A stretch of 64,000 nt of DNA from assembly GCF_001307035.1 (NCBI RefSeq), contig NZ_LKIU01000005.1, forward strand, positions 916,300 to 980,299. Direction: 5' to 3'. The stretch comes from Arthrobacter sp. Edens01 (GTDB taxonomy: Bacteria; Actinomycetota; Actinomycetes; Actinomycetales; Micrococcaceae). The notes below the pieces were generated by a model, which ran no database searches, was not told the origin of the DNA, and saw only the letters and a program-made list of their open reading frames with translations. Positions 34,262 to 43,481 of this stretch are shown one piece after another. The translations under genes were made by a program, and so were the position numbers. The first letter of the stretch is position 1; every line of letters starts with the position of its first letter.

Positions 34262-34621
34262 ATGCACATCCTAGATTCTCTTGATGCAGCTTCGCTGCGT
34301 TCGGACATCCCCGAGTTCCGCGCCGGTGACACGGTCAAGGTTCACGTGAACATCGTTGAAGGCAAGAACACCCGTGTTCAGGTCTTCCAGGGCTTCGTCA
34401 TGAAGCGCCAGGGCGACGGCCTGCGCGAGACCTTCACGGTCCGCAAGGTCAGCTTCGGTGTTGGCGTGGAGCGTACCTTCCCGGTGCACTCCCCGGTTAT
34501 CGACAAGATCGAGGTCGTCTCCCGCGGTGACGTCCGCCGCGCAAAGCTGTACTACATGCGCGACCTGCGCGGCAAGGCTGCCAAGATCAAGGAAAAGCGC
34601 GACTTCCGTCCCGCCAAGTAA
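34262..34621 (+). CDS. rplS: 50S ribosomal protein L19
   Basis: A 119-residue L19 at the 30S-50S interface. The standard segments [27 protein letters not shown] and [14 protein letters not shown] are present. ATG 34262 has AGGAG close upstream. It has its own promoter and a long leader, and is followed after 5 nt by lepB. Confidence 0.97.
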   Translation: MHILDSLDAASLRSDIPEFRAGDTVKVHVNIVEGKNTRVQVFQGFVMKRQGDGLRETFTVRKVSFGVGVERTFPVHSPVIDKIEVVSRGDVRRAKLYYMRDLRGKAAKIKEKRDFRPAK

Positions 34622-34626
34622 TTTTC

Positions 34627-35328
34627 TTGTCGCAGACATCCGCGGACGGGGCTGGCCCCCGGAAGCACACGAAACGCCAGTCCATTGCGGGCTGGCGTTT
34701 CGTGCTCTGGGCCCTGGCTGGCGCCGTCGTACTGGCCGGGCTGGTCCGTGCCTTCCTCCTGGACGTTTACTACATCCCCTCCGAATCCATGCAGCCTCTG
34801 CTGGAGCCGGGGGACCGGGTACTCGTCTCCCGCACTGAGTACCGCGGATCCGGGATCCAGCGCGGCGACGTCGTAGTTTTCGACGGCCGCGGATCCCTGG
34901 CCCCGCTGCACAGCTCCGACCCCGTCCTGAAACAGGCACTGGATTCAACTGCCCAGTGGCTGGGCCTGGCGGGCAGCGACACCGTGTACATCAAGCGGGT
35001 CATCGGGGTTCCCGGCGACCGCGTGGCGTGCTGCACCGACGGCATGCTGACCGTGAATGGGCAGCCAATTCGTGAGCCTTATCTCTTCCCCGGCGACACC
35101 GGGAGCGAAACGCCGTTCGACGTCGTTGTACCCGAAGGGCGGCTGTGGCTGCTCGGCGACCACCGCTCTGATTCAGCAGATTCGCGCAGCCTGCTCGGCG
35201 CCCCGGGCGGCGGGCTGATTCCCGAAGAGCGTGTGATCGGCCGCGCACAGCGAATCCTCTGGCCTTTCGAAAGAAGTACCGAGATTGAGCGACTAGAGTT
35301 GGACACCGTATGGCATTCAGCGGAATAA
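34627..35328 (+). CDS. lepB: Signal peptidase I (first of two)
   Basis: Membrane-bound serine protease that cleaves Sec and Tat signal peptides outside the membrane. The 233-residue protein has one N-terminal helix (about 27-44). The catalytic Ser is in PSESMQP (about 56) and the Lys in VYIKRVIGVPGDRV (about 122), with the late box GDHRSDSADSR. The TTG start is only 5 nt after rplS. It is one of two adjacent paralogues. Confidence 0.93.
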   Translation: MSQTSADGAGPRKHTKRQSIAGWRFVLWALAGAVVLAGLVRAFLLDVYYIPSESMQPLLEPGDRVLVSRTEYRGSGIQRGDVVVFDGRGSLAPLHSSDPVLKQALDSTAQWLGLAGSDTVYIKRVIGVPGDRVACCTDGMLTVNGQPIREPYLFPGDTGSETPFDVVVPEGRLWLLGDHRSDSADSRSLLGAPGGGLIPEERVIGRAQRILWPFERSTEIERLELDTVWHSAE

Positions 35329-35339
35329 GAGGACAACAC

Positions 35340-36122
35340 ATGGCGCAGGACTTCCCGGACGATCCCACCGGCGGGACCGCAGACTCCGGTGAAGCGCGCT
35401 CCCAAGCCGCCCACGCCAAGGGCAAGGACGGCAAGAACAGAGGCTTCGGCGCCTGGCTGCGCGAAGTCGTCATCATTGTTGCCATCGCGCTGCTGCTGTC
35501 CTTCCTGATCAAGACCTTCCTTTTCCGCGCGTTCTTCATCCCCTCCGGCTCCATGGAGGAAACACTGGAGATCGATGACCGGATCTTCGTGAACCTGCTG
35601 GTCCCGGAGCCTTTCGACTTGGCGCGCGGCGACGTCGTTGTCTTCAAGGACACCCAGGCCTGGCTGCCTGCCACCCAGCAGGACGACGGCGGCAACATCC
35701 TGGCCGATGCCCTGACTTTCGTGGGGCTGCTGCCGGACGAATCCGAGCAGCACCTGGTCAAGCGGATCATTGGTATGCCGGGGGACCATGTTGTGTGCTG
35801 CAATGCTGACGGGAAGGTGACCGTCAACGGCGAGCCCCTCGATGAGCCCTACCTGTATCCCGGTGCGCAGCCGTCCGAGATCCCGTTCGATGTGGTGGTG
35901 CCGGAAGGCAAGGTCTGGGTCATGGGCGACCACCGCAACGCGTCGGCGGACTCCCGCGAACACCAGAACGGACCGGGCGGCGGTTTCATCAACATCGAGG
36001 ACATTGAGGGCAAGGCGGCTGTCATCGCCTGGCCGCTGGGCCGGGCAGGCTTCATTGGCAGCTACCCCGAGGTCTTCGAAAACGTACCTGATCCGTCCGG
36101 GGCGGAAACGGCGTCCAAGTGA
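35340..36122 (+). CDS. lepB: Signal peptidase I (second of two)
   Basis: A 260-residue type I signal peptidase paralogue. It has a hydrophilic N-terminus, a transmembrane helix (about 42-62), catalytic Ser in PSGSMEETLEIDD (about 70), catalytic Lys in LVKRIIGMPGDHV, and GDHRNASADSREHQ. It differs from its neighbour by a longer loop between the Ser and Lys boxes and by a C-terminal extension, suggesting different substrates. ATG 35340 has AGAGGAC upstream. Its stop overlaps rnhB by 4 nt. Confidence 0.95.
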   Translation: MAQDFPDDPTGGTADSGEARSQAAHAKGKDGKNRGFGAWLREVVIIVAIALLLSFLIKTFLFRAFFIPSGSMEETLEIDDRIFVNLLVPEPFDLARGDVVVFKDTQAWLPATQQDDGGNILADALTFVGLLPDESEQHLVKRIIGMPGDHVVCCNADGKVTVNGEPLDEPYLYPGAQPSEIPFDVVVPEGKVWVMGDHRNASADSREHQNGPGGGFINIEDIEGKAAVIAWPLGRAGFIGSYPEVFENVPDPSGAETASK

Positions 36123-36922
36123 CCAGCCAGGCAGATCCCGCCCTGCGGGCACCTTCGGGGGCCACCGCAGCAGGAGCACCCCGTCCCCGGCGTGCCCGGA
36201 GTGCCGCAGCCAAGGGCCCGACACTGCGCTTTGAGCGGACCTTTGCCGCGATGGGGCACCGGGTGCTGGCCGGCTGCGATGAGGTGGGCAGGGGAGCCCT
36301 CGCCGGTCCGGTAAGCGTAGGCCTGGTTGCTGTGCAGCTCGAGTCCGTCCGCGCGCTCAAAGGCGTCCGGGACAGCAAGCTGCTGACTCCCGCAGACCGG
36401 CAGACCCTGGTTCCGCTCATCAAGAAATGGTGCCCGGCCTGGGGAGTTGGACACGCCAGCGCGGCGGAAATCGATCTCCTGGGTCTGATGGGGGCCCTGC
36501 GGCTGGCCGGCACGCGTGCCTGGACCCAGGTCTGCGAAACCCTCACACCCGACGTCGTCCTCCTGGACGGCAACCACAACTGGCTTTCCCCCGAAATGCA
36601 GGCGAGCCTGTTTGACGAGCCGTCTGATGATGACGACGCCGCCTGCACTGCACCGGTGCACACGCGGATCAAAGCGGACATGACCTGCCTCAGCGTTGCG
36701 GCAGCCTCTGTCCTGGCGAAGGTGGAGCGGGACGCCATGATGGTGGAGTACTCCTCCCTGCACCCGGAATACGGCTGGGACGTCAATAAGGGATACGCCA
36801 CCGAAGCACACCGCGCAGCCATCGATACACTCGGACCTTCACCGCTGCACCGCCTGTCCTGGCGGCTGGGAACAGGACGAACAGACGAAGATGGGCCCGC
36901 GCCGGGCCCGGTTGGGGGATGA
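36119..36922 (+). CDS. rnhB: Ribonuclease HII
   Basis: Removes single ribonucleotides from DNA and RNA from RNA/DNA hybrids. The 267-residue protein has the catalytic GCDEVGRGALAGPV (about 52-65), LLDGN and KADMTCLSVAAASVLAKVERD with the remaining acidic residues. The first 40 residues are an Ala/Arg-rich extension. The GTG overlaps the lepB stop (GTGA). It belongs to the rplS-lepB-lepB-rnhB-DUF2469 operon. Confidence 0.95.
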   Translation: MTSQADPALRAPSGATAAGAPRPRRARSAAAKGPTLRFERTFAAMGHRVLAGCDEVGRGALAGPVSVGLVAVQLESVRALKGVRDSKLLTPADRQTLVPLIKKWCPAWGVGHASAAEIDLLGLMGALRLAGTRAWTQVCETLTPDVVLLDGNHNWLSPEMQASLFDEPSDDDDAACTAPVHTRIKADMTCLSVAAASVLAKVERDAMMVEYSSLHPEYGWDVNKGYATEAHRAAIDTLGPSPLHRLSWRLGTGRTDEDGPAPGPVGG

Positions 36923-36929
36923 TGGTGCA

Positions 36930-37253
36930 ATGAGCGCAGAGGATCTTGAGAATTACGAAACAGATATGGAGCTGCAGCTCTACCGCGAATACCGCGACGT
37001 TGTGGGGCTGTTCAGCTACGTGGTGGAAACGGAACGGCGCTTCTACCTGGCCAACCACGTAGACCTGCAGGCACGCAGCGCCGACGGCGAAATCTACTTC
37101 GACCTGACACTGCAGGATGCCTGGGTCTGGGATGTCTACCGGTCCGCGCGGTTCGTTAAAAGCGTCCGGGTCATCACCTTCAAGGACGTCAACGTTGAGG
37201 AGCTCACCCGCAACGACGACCTCACCCTGCCCAAGGCGGAGGAACTCGGCTAG
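36930..37253 (+). CDS. DUF2469 family protein
   Basis: A 107-residue acidic protein of the actinobacterial DUF2469 family, usually found between rnhB and yraN as here. The N-terminal MSAEDLENYETDMELQLYRE is characteristic. The function is unknown; position suggests a tie to RNA/DNA metabolism. It starts 7 nt after rnhB and ends overlapping the convergent GNAT gene by 4 nt. Confidence 0.92.
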   Translation: MSAEDLENYETDMELQLYREYRDVVGLFSYVVETERRFYLANHVDLQARSADGEIYFDLTLQDAWVWDVYRSARFVKSVRVITFKDVNVEELTRNDDLTLPKAEELG

Positions 37254-37867
37254 TCGTCCGTCAGGGGCCTGCCGGGTCCAGCCGGCGCCTGCGGAACGCT
37301 GGGCAGCAGGGCCAGGCAGTCGCTCCACAGGATCCGGGGGACGCGCGGGGCGTCCGATTCCAGCTCCGAAAACCAGCCGTCCACCATTTCTCCGCGATGG
37401 GCCAGCAGCCGCGGAACTGTTACGGGCAATGGAAACCCGTTGCGCCACACTGCTTTGTAACTCCCCAGATTCCCCACGTTGGCGGTCCAGTTCAGGCTCT
37501 CCCAGCCCAGCGTGTCGAATGCGTAGGAGACGGCCAGCCGGACAGCCCGGCTCATCAGCCCCTTGCCGCGAAACCGCGGCGACGTCACGAACCCGAGGCT
37601 TCCGGTGCCCGCGCCCTGCCGGCGCAGGTCGATACTGCCGGCATACTCTCCGTTTTCTTCCAGTGCCCAGGACACAATGTCCTGCTGCGGAACCCCGACG
37701 GCGGCGATGTAGTTCAGCGCCATCTCACGCGTGTAATCCAGCGGCACGGTGGTCCAGGCAATGGTCAGCGGATCCCGTGAGCGTTCCACCACGGCATCCG
37801 CATCGGACTGCAGATGAGGCCGCAGCAACAGCGACTCATCCTGCAGCATTGGGATCCCAAGCACCAT
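37250..37867 (-). CDS. GNAT acetyltransferase, RimJ/RimL-like
   Basis: Acetyltransferase of the RimJ/RimL group, 205 residues from ATG 37867. An alternative ATG at 37849 gives MLQDESLLLRPH. Motif A is LGFVTSPRFRGKGLMSRAV, with the acetyl-CoA loop RFRGKG. The neighbouring WESLNWTANVGNLGSYKAVW resembles the segment of ribosomal-protein acetyltransferases. The substrate is unknown. It is inserted against the direction of the surrounding housekeeping genes. Confidence 0.82.
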   Translation of the reverse strand: MVLGIPMLQDESLLLRPHLQSDADAVVERSRDPLTIAWTTVPLDYTREMALNYIAAVGVPQQDIVSWALEENGEYAGSIDLRRQGAGTGSLGFVTSPRFRGKGLMSRAVRLAVSYAFDTLGWESLNWTANVGNLGSYKAVWRNGFPLPVTVPRLLAHRGEMVDGWFSELESDAPRVPRILWSDCLALLPSVPQAPAGPGRPLTDD

Positions 37868-37906
37868 TTCCCAAAGGTACCGCGCCGCCCTTGGCTGCCG
37901 GCATCT

Positions 37907-37912
37907 TAGACT
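37907..37912 (+). promoter_or_regulatory. -10 box TAGACT for a leaderless transcript
   Basis: TAGACT ends exactly 6 nt before the ATG at 37919, as in the rsmD and 29515 genes. This implies that translation starts at the 5' end of the message. Confidence 0.5.
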
Positions 37913-37918
37913 GCCTAG

Positions 37919-38563
37919 ATGGCTGCATCCACGCCTGATCCGCTTCCCCGGCACAACCGGGATTTGTCCGGTGTGCTTTCAGGGGTGCGCATCTATGCGC
38001 AGCTTAAGCCCGACGGCGCGGGGCTGGACAGGCTGCTGCGTCTCCAGTCCGCCGTGCGGGAAAGGGCCCCGCGGGCCCGGCCTGTCAGCTCCGGCAGGGT
38101 GCACCTGACCCTGATCCACTTCGGGAAGGCCGACGAGGCCTATGACCGGCTCGCGAAGGCCACCGGGGTCTCCAGAGAGGTCTTCGTGCTGGCACTTGCC
38201 GATTATCTGGACGAATCCGAGGCAGCACTGCCGGCACAGGATTTTGTCCTCTTTCCCCGTGGTTTGGCCGGCTTTGGGCGCACCGGTTCAACGCTGGCGC
38301 TGGAGTTCGATCCCACACCGGATCTTCGGGCCGTGCACGAGGCGCTTTACGGGCTGCTGCTTCTGTTTCTGGACCGCTGCGGGGTACCCGATCCGGCAGC
38401 TTACACAGCACAGGATCCGGCACTTGAGTTTTCCTCAGTGCTGCGGCCGCACATCAGCATCCTTCATGGTTTTCCCGGGGCCGGCCCTGACGCTCCGCCT
38501 CTGCCGGCTCCAGACGGCGGGCCCTTCCGGCTGCGGCCCCTGCCGGTGCTGTACCGCGCCTGA
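37919..38563 (+). CDS. 2H phosphoesterase / 2'-5' RNA ligase-like protein
   Basis: A 214-residue protein with the two HxTx/HxSx motifs of the 2H superfamily: HLTLIHFG (about 61-68) and HISILHGF (about 178-185). These histidines form the active site in LigT/ThpR-type RNA ligases and cyclic phosphodiesterases. The overall sequence is otherwise poorly conserved, so the substrate (RNA 2',3'-cyclic phosphate or a nucleotide) is inferred. It appears to be a single-gene unit with a leaderless promoter. Confidence 0.75.
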   Translation: MAASTPDPLPRHNRDLSGVLSGVRIYAQLKPDGAGLDRLLRLQSAVRERAPRARPVSSGRVHLTLIHFGKADEAYDRLAKATGVSREVFVLALADYLDESEAALPAQDFVLFPRGLAGFGRTGSTLALEFDPTPDLRAVHEALYGLLLLFLDRCGVPDPAAYTAQDPALEFSSVLRPHISILHGFPGAGPDAPPLPAPDGGPFRLRPLPVLYRA

Positions 38564-38682
38564 GTTTTCCGGACTCTTCCTATCCTGCACAGGCAGTCCT
38601 TCCGCGTGTGCGCCAGCTCGTTCTGTCCACACATGCCTCCGCGGCCGGTCCGGGAGGAGCCCGGACCGCACAGACTCGGGGC

Positions 38683-39042
38683 ATGAAAGCCAAAGACCAG
38701 CTGGGCAGGGCCGGCGAGGAGTTCGCCGCGGAGTATCTGTCTGCCGCCGGCTATGACGTCCTTGAACGCAACTGGCGGTGTCCGCAGGGAGAAATCGACG
38801 TGGTCGCCAGGGATGGGAACACCCTGGTTATCACCGAGGTAAAAACAAGGTCGTCCCTGGACTACGGACATCCATTTGAAGCGGTGACCGCGGCCAAGCT
38901 CAGCCGCCTCTACCTGCTTGCGGCTGCCTGGATCAGGGAACATCCAGCCGAATGCAGCCGCTGGCGGGTGGACGCAGTGTCCGTGCTGCTGCCACGTGCC
39001 GAGCAGGAACCTGTGATCGAACACCTGAAGGGAATTGGCTGA
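38683..39042 (+). CDS. yraN: UPF0102 (YraN) family endonuclease-like protein
   Basis: A 119-residue protein with the restriction-endonuclease-like core of UPF0102: GEEFAAEYLSAAGYDVLERN (about 12-31), GEIDVVARDG (about 38-47) and ITEVKTRSS. The E-x-D-x(n)-ExK pattern suggests nuclease activity, not shown biochemically for most members. ATG 38683 is chosen over 38608, whose extra residues are not conserved. Its stop overlaps comM by 1 nt (TGATG). Confidence 0.92.
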   Translation: MKAKDQLGRAGEEFAAEYLSAAGYDVLERNWRCPQGEIDVVARDGNTLVITEVKTRSSLDYGHPFEAVTAAKLSRLYLLAAAWIREHPAECSRWRVDAVSVLLPRAEQEPVIEHLKGIG

Positions 39043-40583
39043 TGAGTCTGGGCAGGACCTACGGCATAGGACTCATTGGACTGGAGGGTCGGATCGTGGA
39101 AGTTGAGGCGGACATTGGCCAGTCACTCCCGGCCTTCATCCTCCTGGGGCTGCCGGATGCCTCCCTGAACGAGTCCCGCGACCGGGTCAAGTCAGCGGCA
39201 AAGAACGCGGGACTGCCGCTGAGCCGGCGCAAGATTACCGTGAACCTGATGCCGGCAGATGTCCACAAACGCGGATCAGGGTTTGACCTGGCGATCGTTA
39301 TGGCAGCACTTGCCGCGGCCGGAGATGTCCGGGGCACCGGCAGGACTGTCTTCCTGGCTGAATTGGGGCTGGATGGCAGGCTGCGTCCCCTGCGTGGCGT
39401 GCTGCCTGCCGTCATGGCCGCCGTCGACGCCGGATTTCCGGACGTTGCCGTAGCCGAACCCAACGCCTCCGAAGCGGCGCTGGTGCCGGGTGCCCGGGTA
39501 CGCGCTTTTGGTTCGCTTGCTGCGGTTGCGCTGGCGTACGGGGCGCGGGCGGACCAGCTGGTCTTTCCCCCGGCGGATGATGCAGGGGACACGGACATCC
39601 CGGAGTCCCCCTCAGCTGCTGCCGTCCCCGACCTTGCCGACATCGCCGGGCAGGACGAGGCCAGGTTCGCCCTTGAAGTGGCCGCTGCCGGGGCGCACCA
39701 CCTTCTGATGACAGGCCCGCCGGGAGCAGGGAAGACCATGCTGGCTGAGCGGCTGCCCGGCCTGCTGCCGGACCTCGCCGATACTCCGGCAATGGAAGTG
39801 ACGGCAGTCCACTCACTCGGCGGCAGGGGAGCGTCCTGCACGAGCCTGATCCGGCGCCCGCCCTTCGAAAGTCCGCACCATACAGCCACTGCGGCAGCGG
39901 TAATCGGCGGAGGGAACGGCATACCCCGGCCGGGCGCAGCGTCGCGTGCCCACCGCGGCGTGCTCTTCCTCGATGAAGCGCCGGAATTCGAAGGGCGGGT
40001 GCTGGATGCACTCCGCCAGCCGCTGGAGAACGGTCAGCTTGTCCTGCACCGGGCCGCCGGAACTGCGGTCTATCCGGCCCGATTCCAGCTGGTCCTGGCC
40101 GCCAATCCGTGTCCCTGTGGGCTGGCCAGCGGAAAGGGGACTGAGTGCACCTGCACACCGCAGCAGCGGAGGCGATACTTCAGCAGGCTTTCGGGGCCGC
40201 TCCTGGACCGGGTCGACCTGCAGCTGGAAATCCGCCGGATCTCACTTCAGGACTTCGCAGCCGCCGGTACCGCAGAACCAAGTGAAGCGGTGGCAGGCCG
40301 GGTGGCACAGGCCAGGGAACGGCAGGCGGACCGGCTTGGGCAGCTGGGCTGCGAAACCAATTCCGAGGTGCCAGGCACTGTTCTCCGGGGAGCCCTGAGG
40401 CCGGCCCGAAGCAGTACTGCGGCCCTGGACCGTGCAATGGACCGCCAGACCCTCACAGCACGCGGGTATGACCGGGTGCTGCGGGTCGCATGGTCAGTTG
40501 CGGACCTGGCCGGCCATGACAGTCCGGACGCAGACGACATCGGCCAGGCACTGGGCTTCCGGCAGCAGGCGGTGGCCGCATGA
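39042..40583 (+). CDS. comM: YifB/ComM family Mg-chelatase-like AAA+ ATPase
   Basis: A 513-residue AAA+ protein related to ComM, a branch-migration helicase aiding natural transformation. The N-terminal Lon-protease-like domain (about 10-170) is followed by GPPGAGKTMLAERLPG (about 226-241), LFLDEAPEF, the Cys motif NPCPCG and a C-terminal lid domain. The yraN-comM-dprA order is conserved and points to DNA uptake or recombination. ATG 39042 overlaps the yraN stop, and its own stop overlaps dprA by 4 nt. Confidence 0.93.
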   Translation: MSLGRTYGIGLIGLEGRIVEVEADIGQSLPAFILLGLPDASLNESRDRVKSAAKNAGLPLSRRKITVNLMPADVHKRGSGFDLAIVMAALAAAGDVRGTGRTVFLAELGLDGRLRPLRGVLPAVMAAVDAGFPDVAVAEPNASEAALVPGARVRAFGSLAAVALAYGARADQLVFPPADDAGDTDIPESPSAAAVPDLADIAGQDEARFALEVAAAGAHHLLMTGPPGAGKTMLAERLPGLLPDLADTPAMEVTAVHSLGGRGASCTSLIRRPPFESPHHTATAAAVIGGGNGIPRPGAASRAHRGVLFLDEAPEFEGRVLDALRQPLENGQLVLHRAAGTAVYPARFQLVLAANPCPCGLASGKGTECTCTPQQRRRYFSRLSGPLLDRVDLQLEIRRISLQDFAAAGTAEPSEAVAGRVAQARERQADRLGQLGCETNSEVPGTVLRGALRPARSSTAALDRAMDRQTLTARGYDRVLRVAWSVADLAGHDSPDADDIGQALGFRQQAVAA

Positions 40584-41911
40584 ACGACCTGGAGCCGATC
40601 CTTCTCGCGCGGGCGGCCCTGTCCAGGCTCATCGAACCCTCCGACACCATTGGCCAGGCCCTCGTAGCAGCGGCGGGCCCGGTGACTGCGGCCCGCGTTG
40701 CCGCGGGCCACCAACAGGCCGGTTCCGCCCTCCGCCGTGCCACCGCCGCACTGCTGGATGAACGCGGGATACCTGCCACCGGACGTGCATTTGACGAAGC
40801 ACTTCAGCGATGGCATCCGCGCGCCGCCGATCTGGCACCCCAGCGGGACCTGCAGACGGCCTCCCGCTTCGGCGGACGCGTGCTGGTCCCGGAGCAGGAA
40901 GGCTGGCCCGCAGCGCTGGCAGACCTTGGACAGGCCATGCCGTTCTGTCTCTGGAGCCGTGGTGGAGGCACGGTGCCGCCAGCCGGAAACTGCCTGGCAC
41001 TCGTCGGCTCACGGGATGCGACCTCCTACGGCCTCGCGATCACGGGAGACCTCGCCGCCGGGCTGGTGCTTCGCGGTAAGACGGTTATCTCCGGTGGTGC
41101 CTACGGGATCGACGCGCAGGCTCACCGCTCGGCGCTGGCAGCAGCCGGAGGGACTACGGCCACAACACGTGCTGCCCGCGGCGGCGACCGTTCGGCCGAA
41201 GCGGGCAGCACCGTACCTGAAGCCGCTGATGCGCCGCCAACCATAGCTGTGATGGCCGGCGGCATCGACAGGTTTTACCCGGCCGGGAATGAGGACCTGC
41301 TGCGTGCTGTAGCGGACACGGGGTTGGTTCTCAGCGAGGTACCGCCTGGCTCGGCACCCACGCGCTGGCGGTTCCTTCAGCGGAACCGCCTGATTGCAGC
41401 GCTGAGTGCGGCCACGGTGGTGGTTGAAGCCAGATGGCGGTCCGGTGCCCTGAACACTGCACATCACGCCGCGGCACTGGGCAGGGGGCTCGGAGTAGTA
41501 CCGGGGTCCGTCTACTCGGCGAACTCCGCCGGATGCCATCGGCTGCTGCGTGAGGGGAGCGCTGTCTGCGTCACCGACCCGGCCGAGATCCTGGAGCTGG
41601 CCGATCCTTTCACCCTGCTGCCGGCCAGCCCGGACTCAGGCAAGGAAAGCGCTGTCCTTCCAGCCGTTCATGACGGACTCTCCCCGCCAGACATTCTCCT
41701 TCTCGACGCCCTGCCGCTGCGAAAGGGCGCACTGCCCCAGAAACTTGCCGTCGTCGCAGGACTGGACCCGCCGGCCGTGCGTGCAGGGCTGGCGAGACTA
41801 GAAATCGCCGGCCTGGCGCGCAGGACGGGGGCCGGACTATGGCAGCGGTCTCACCGCCACAAACAGCAGGAAAACACAGGGACAGCCAGCACAGAACATA
41901 ACGGAGACTGA
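40580..41911 (+). CDS. dprA: DNA-processing protein DprA
   Basis: A 443-residue Rossmann-fold protein that loads RecA on incoming single-stranded DNA. Core motifs are LALVGSRDATSYGL (about 139-152), VISGGAYGIDAQAHRSAL (about 168-185) and FLQRNRLIAALS. A winged-helix domain is at the C-terminus. A low-complexity insertion of about 30 residues (Thr/Ala/Arg/Gly-rich, about 189-218) splits the Rossmann core before TIAVMAGGIDRFYP; it probably forms a loop. It overlaps comM by 4 nt. Confidence 0.94.
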   Translation: MNDLEPILLARAALSRLIEPSDTIGQALVAAAGPVTAARVAAGHQQAGSALRRATAALLDERGIPATGRAFDEALQRWHPRAADLAPQRDLQTASRFGGRVLVPEQEGWPAALADLGQAMPFCLWSRGGGTVPPAGNCLALVGSRDATSYGLAITGDLAAGLVLRGKTVISGGAYGIDAQAHRSALAAAGGTTATTRAARGGDRSAEAGSTVPEAADAPPTIAVMAGGIDRFYPAGNEDLLRAVADTGLVLSEVPPGSAPTRWRFLQRNRLIAALSAATVVVEARWRSGALNTAHHAAALGRGLGVVPGSVYSANSAGCHRLLREGSAVCVTDPAEILELADPFTLLPASPDSGKESAVLPAVHDGLSPPDILLLDALPLRKGALPQKLAVVAGLDPPAVRAGLARLEIAGLARRTGAGLWQRSHRHKQQENTGTASTEHNGD

Positions 41912-41912
41912 A

Positions 41913-42437
41913 ATGCGCACACACAAAGTGATCTACTCGCCGCTTGGCATCCTCACCCTCATCGCGGAGGACGGGGCACTCATTGCGGTCGAGACAGCAC
42001 CTATGGGAGGGGAACTGCCGGACACAGCCCGTTTGGGCCTTGCAGCCGAGAACGGATTCGAGGCCGCCGAACGCCAGTTCGAGGAGTACTTCGCAGGGCG
42101 CCGGTGCTGCTTCGACCTGCAGGTACTGCAGACGGGAACGCCGTTCCAGGAACGGGTCTGGGAAGCTGTGAAAGCCATCCCATACGGACAGACACGCACC
42201 TACAAGCAGCTGGCCCTCGCGTTGGGGGACTCATCCAAAGCGCGTGGCGTGGGTGCCGCCCTGTCACGCAGCACCCTGGACATTGTGGTGCCGACCCACC
42301 GGGTCGTCGGCAGCAAAGGAGCGCTCACCGGCTACTCCGGGGGAGTGGACGCGAAACGGGCACTGCTGGAGCTGGAGGCGGCTCCGGGGAATGAAGTGCT
42401 TCGACAGCAGTGCTCCGGGGCCGGTGTGCCTGCTTGA
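41913..42437 (+). CDS. Ogt-family protein with Thr in place of the catalytic Cys
   Basis: A 174-residue full-length homologue of O6-alkylguanine-DNA alkyltransferase: N-terminal domain, [24 protein letters not shown], and Arg111 in KARGVG, the DNA-flipping finger. The active-site PCHR is PTHR here (Thr128, codon ACC at 42294-42296). The Asn of the upstream hinge (NP) is also replaced (SRSTLDIVV). Methyl transfer to Cys is therefore impossible. It may instead sense alkylated bases, like ATL proteins, which replace the Cys with other residues. ATG 41913 has GGAG upstream and is 1 nt after dprA. Confidence 0.9.
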   Translation: MRTHKVIYSPLGILTLIAEDGALIAVETAPMGGELPDTARLGLAAENGFEAAERQFEEYFAGRRCCFDLQVLQTGTPFQERVWEAVKAIPYGQTRTYKQLALALGDSSKARGVGAALSRSTLDIVVPTHRVVGSKGALTGYSGGVDAKRALLELEAAPGNEVLRQQCSGAGVPA

Positions 42438-42468
42438 AGCTGCCGCGGAAAGCGGCGAAGGTGGGACA

Positions 42469-43428
42469 GTGAGCAATACCAGCAAGCCCGATCCTCCAGC
42501 CGGTACGCCTAAAACCAGGCCGGCAGAGTACGCCCGGGCGCTGGAGTCCTTCTGCAGCTACCTCACCTCGGAACGCGGCCGCTCCGAGCATACCGTCCGG
42601 GCCTATGAAGGTGACGTCGCCGGGTTGCTGGACTATGCCGCCGGCCTCGGTCTGACGACCCTTGCTGACATAGACCTGCACGTCCTGCGAAGCTGGCTCG
42701 GCACGCTGAGCGACAGCGGCCTGGCGCGCGCGACGATTGCCCGGAGGGCAGCAACCGTACGTTCCTTTACCGGCTGGGCCATGCGGGAGGAACTGATTGC
42801 GGCGGATCCCGCTTTGCGGCTCAAAGCTCCCAAACGGACAAAAACCCTTCCAGGTGTCCTGCGTCCGGCCCAGGTCGAATCCCTGTTCGAGGCTTTGGCT
42901 GAGGCCGCCGCGGAGGGAGGCCCGGTAGCGCTCCGGGACCGGGCCGTGGTGGAACTGCTGTACGCCACCGGAATCCGGGTAGGCGAACTGGCCAGCCTGG
43001 ACGTTGATGACCTGGACCAGGACCGCAGGACACTGCGCGTAGTCGGAAAAGGCAACAAGGAAAGAACCGTCCCCTACGGACTTCCAGCGGCACTCGCCGT
43101 CGACGACTGGCTCCGCCGCGGCCGGCCCGCACTGGCCGGGGACGGCAGCGGGTACGCGCTGTTCCTCGGACAGCGCGGACGCCGGATCGACCAGCGGCAG
43201 GTCCGGTCGGTGACGGCCGCTTTGTTTGCCGCTCTCGGGGACACCTCGGCAACAGGCCCCCACGCCCTGAGGCACAGCGCTGCCACCCACCTCCTGGACG
43301 GCGGTGCGGACCTTCGCAGCGTGCAGGAAATCCTGGGGCACAGCAGTCTCGCCACCACCCAGCTGTACACACATGTCTCCGTGGACCGTCTGCGCAAAAG
43401 CTACCAGCAGGCACACCCGCGGGCCTGA
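42469..43428 (+). CDS. xerC: Tyrosine recombinase XerC
   Basis: Site-specific recombinase that resolves chromosome dimers at dif with XerD. The 319-residue protein has an N-terminal SAM-like core-binding domain and a catalytic domain with [12 protein letters not shown] (Arg I), KGNKERTVP (Lys), [12 protein letters not shown] (His-x-x-Arg) and [15 protein letters not shown] (His and nucleophile Tyr). GTG 42469 is chosen; longer versions overlap the Ogt-like gene. Its position after dprA matches actinobacterial xerC. Confidence 0.94.
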   Translation: MSNTSKPDPPAGTPKTRPAEYARALESFCSYLTSERGRSEHTVRAYEGDVAGLLDYAAGLGLTTLADIDLHVLRSWLGTLSDSGLARATIARRAATVRSFTGWAMREELIAADPALRLKAPKRTKTLPGVLRPAQVESLFEALAEAAAEGGPVALRDRAVVELLYATGIRVGELASLDVDDLDQDRRTLRVVGKGNKERTVPYGLPAALAVDDWLRRGRPALAGDGSGYALFLGQRGRRIDQRQVRSVTAALFAALGDTSATGPHALRHSAATHLLDGGADLRSVQEILGHSSLATTQLYTHVSVDRLRKSYQQAHPRA

Positions 43429-43481
43429 GAGACGCCGCGGCACTGCGCGCAACCCGATTCACTTACAACCAAGTAGTTTCA

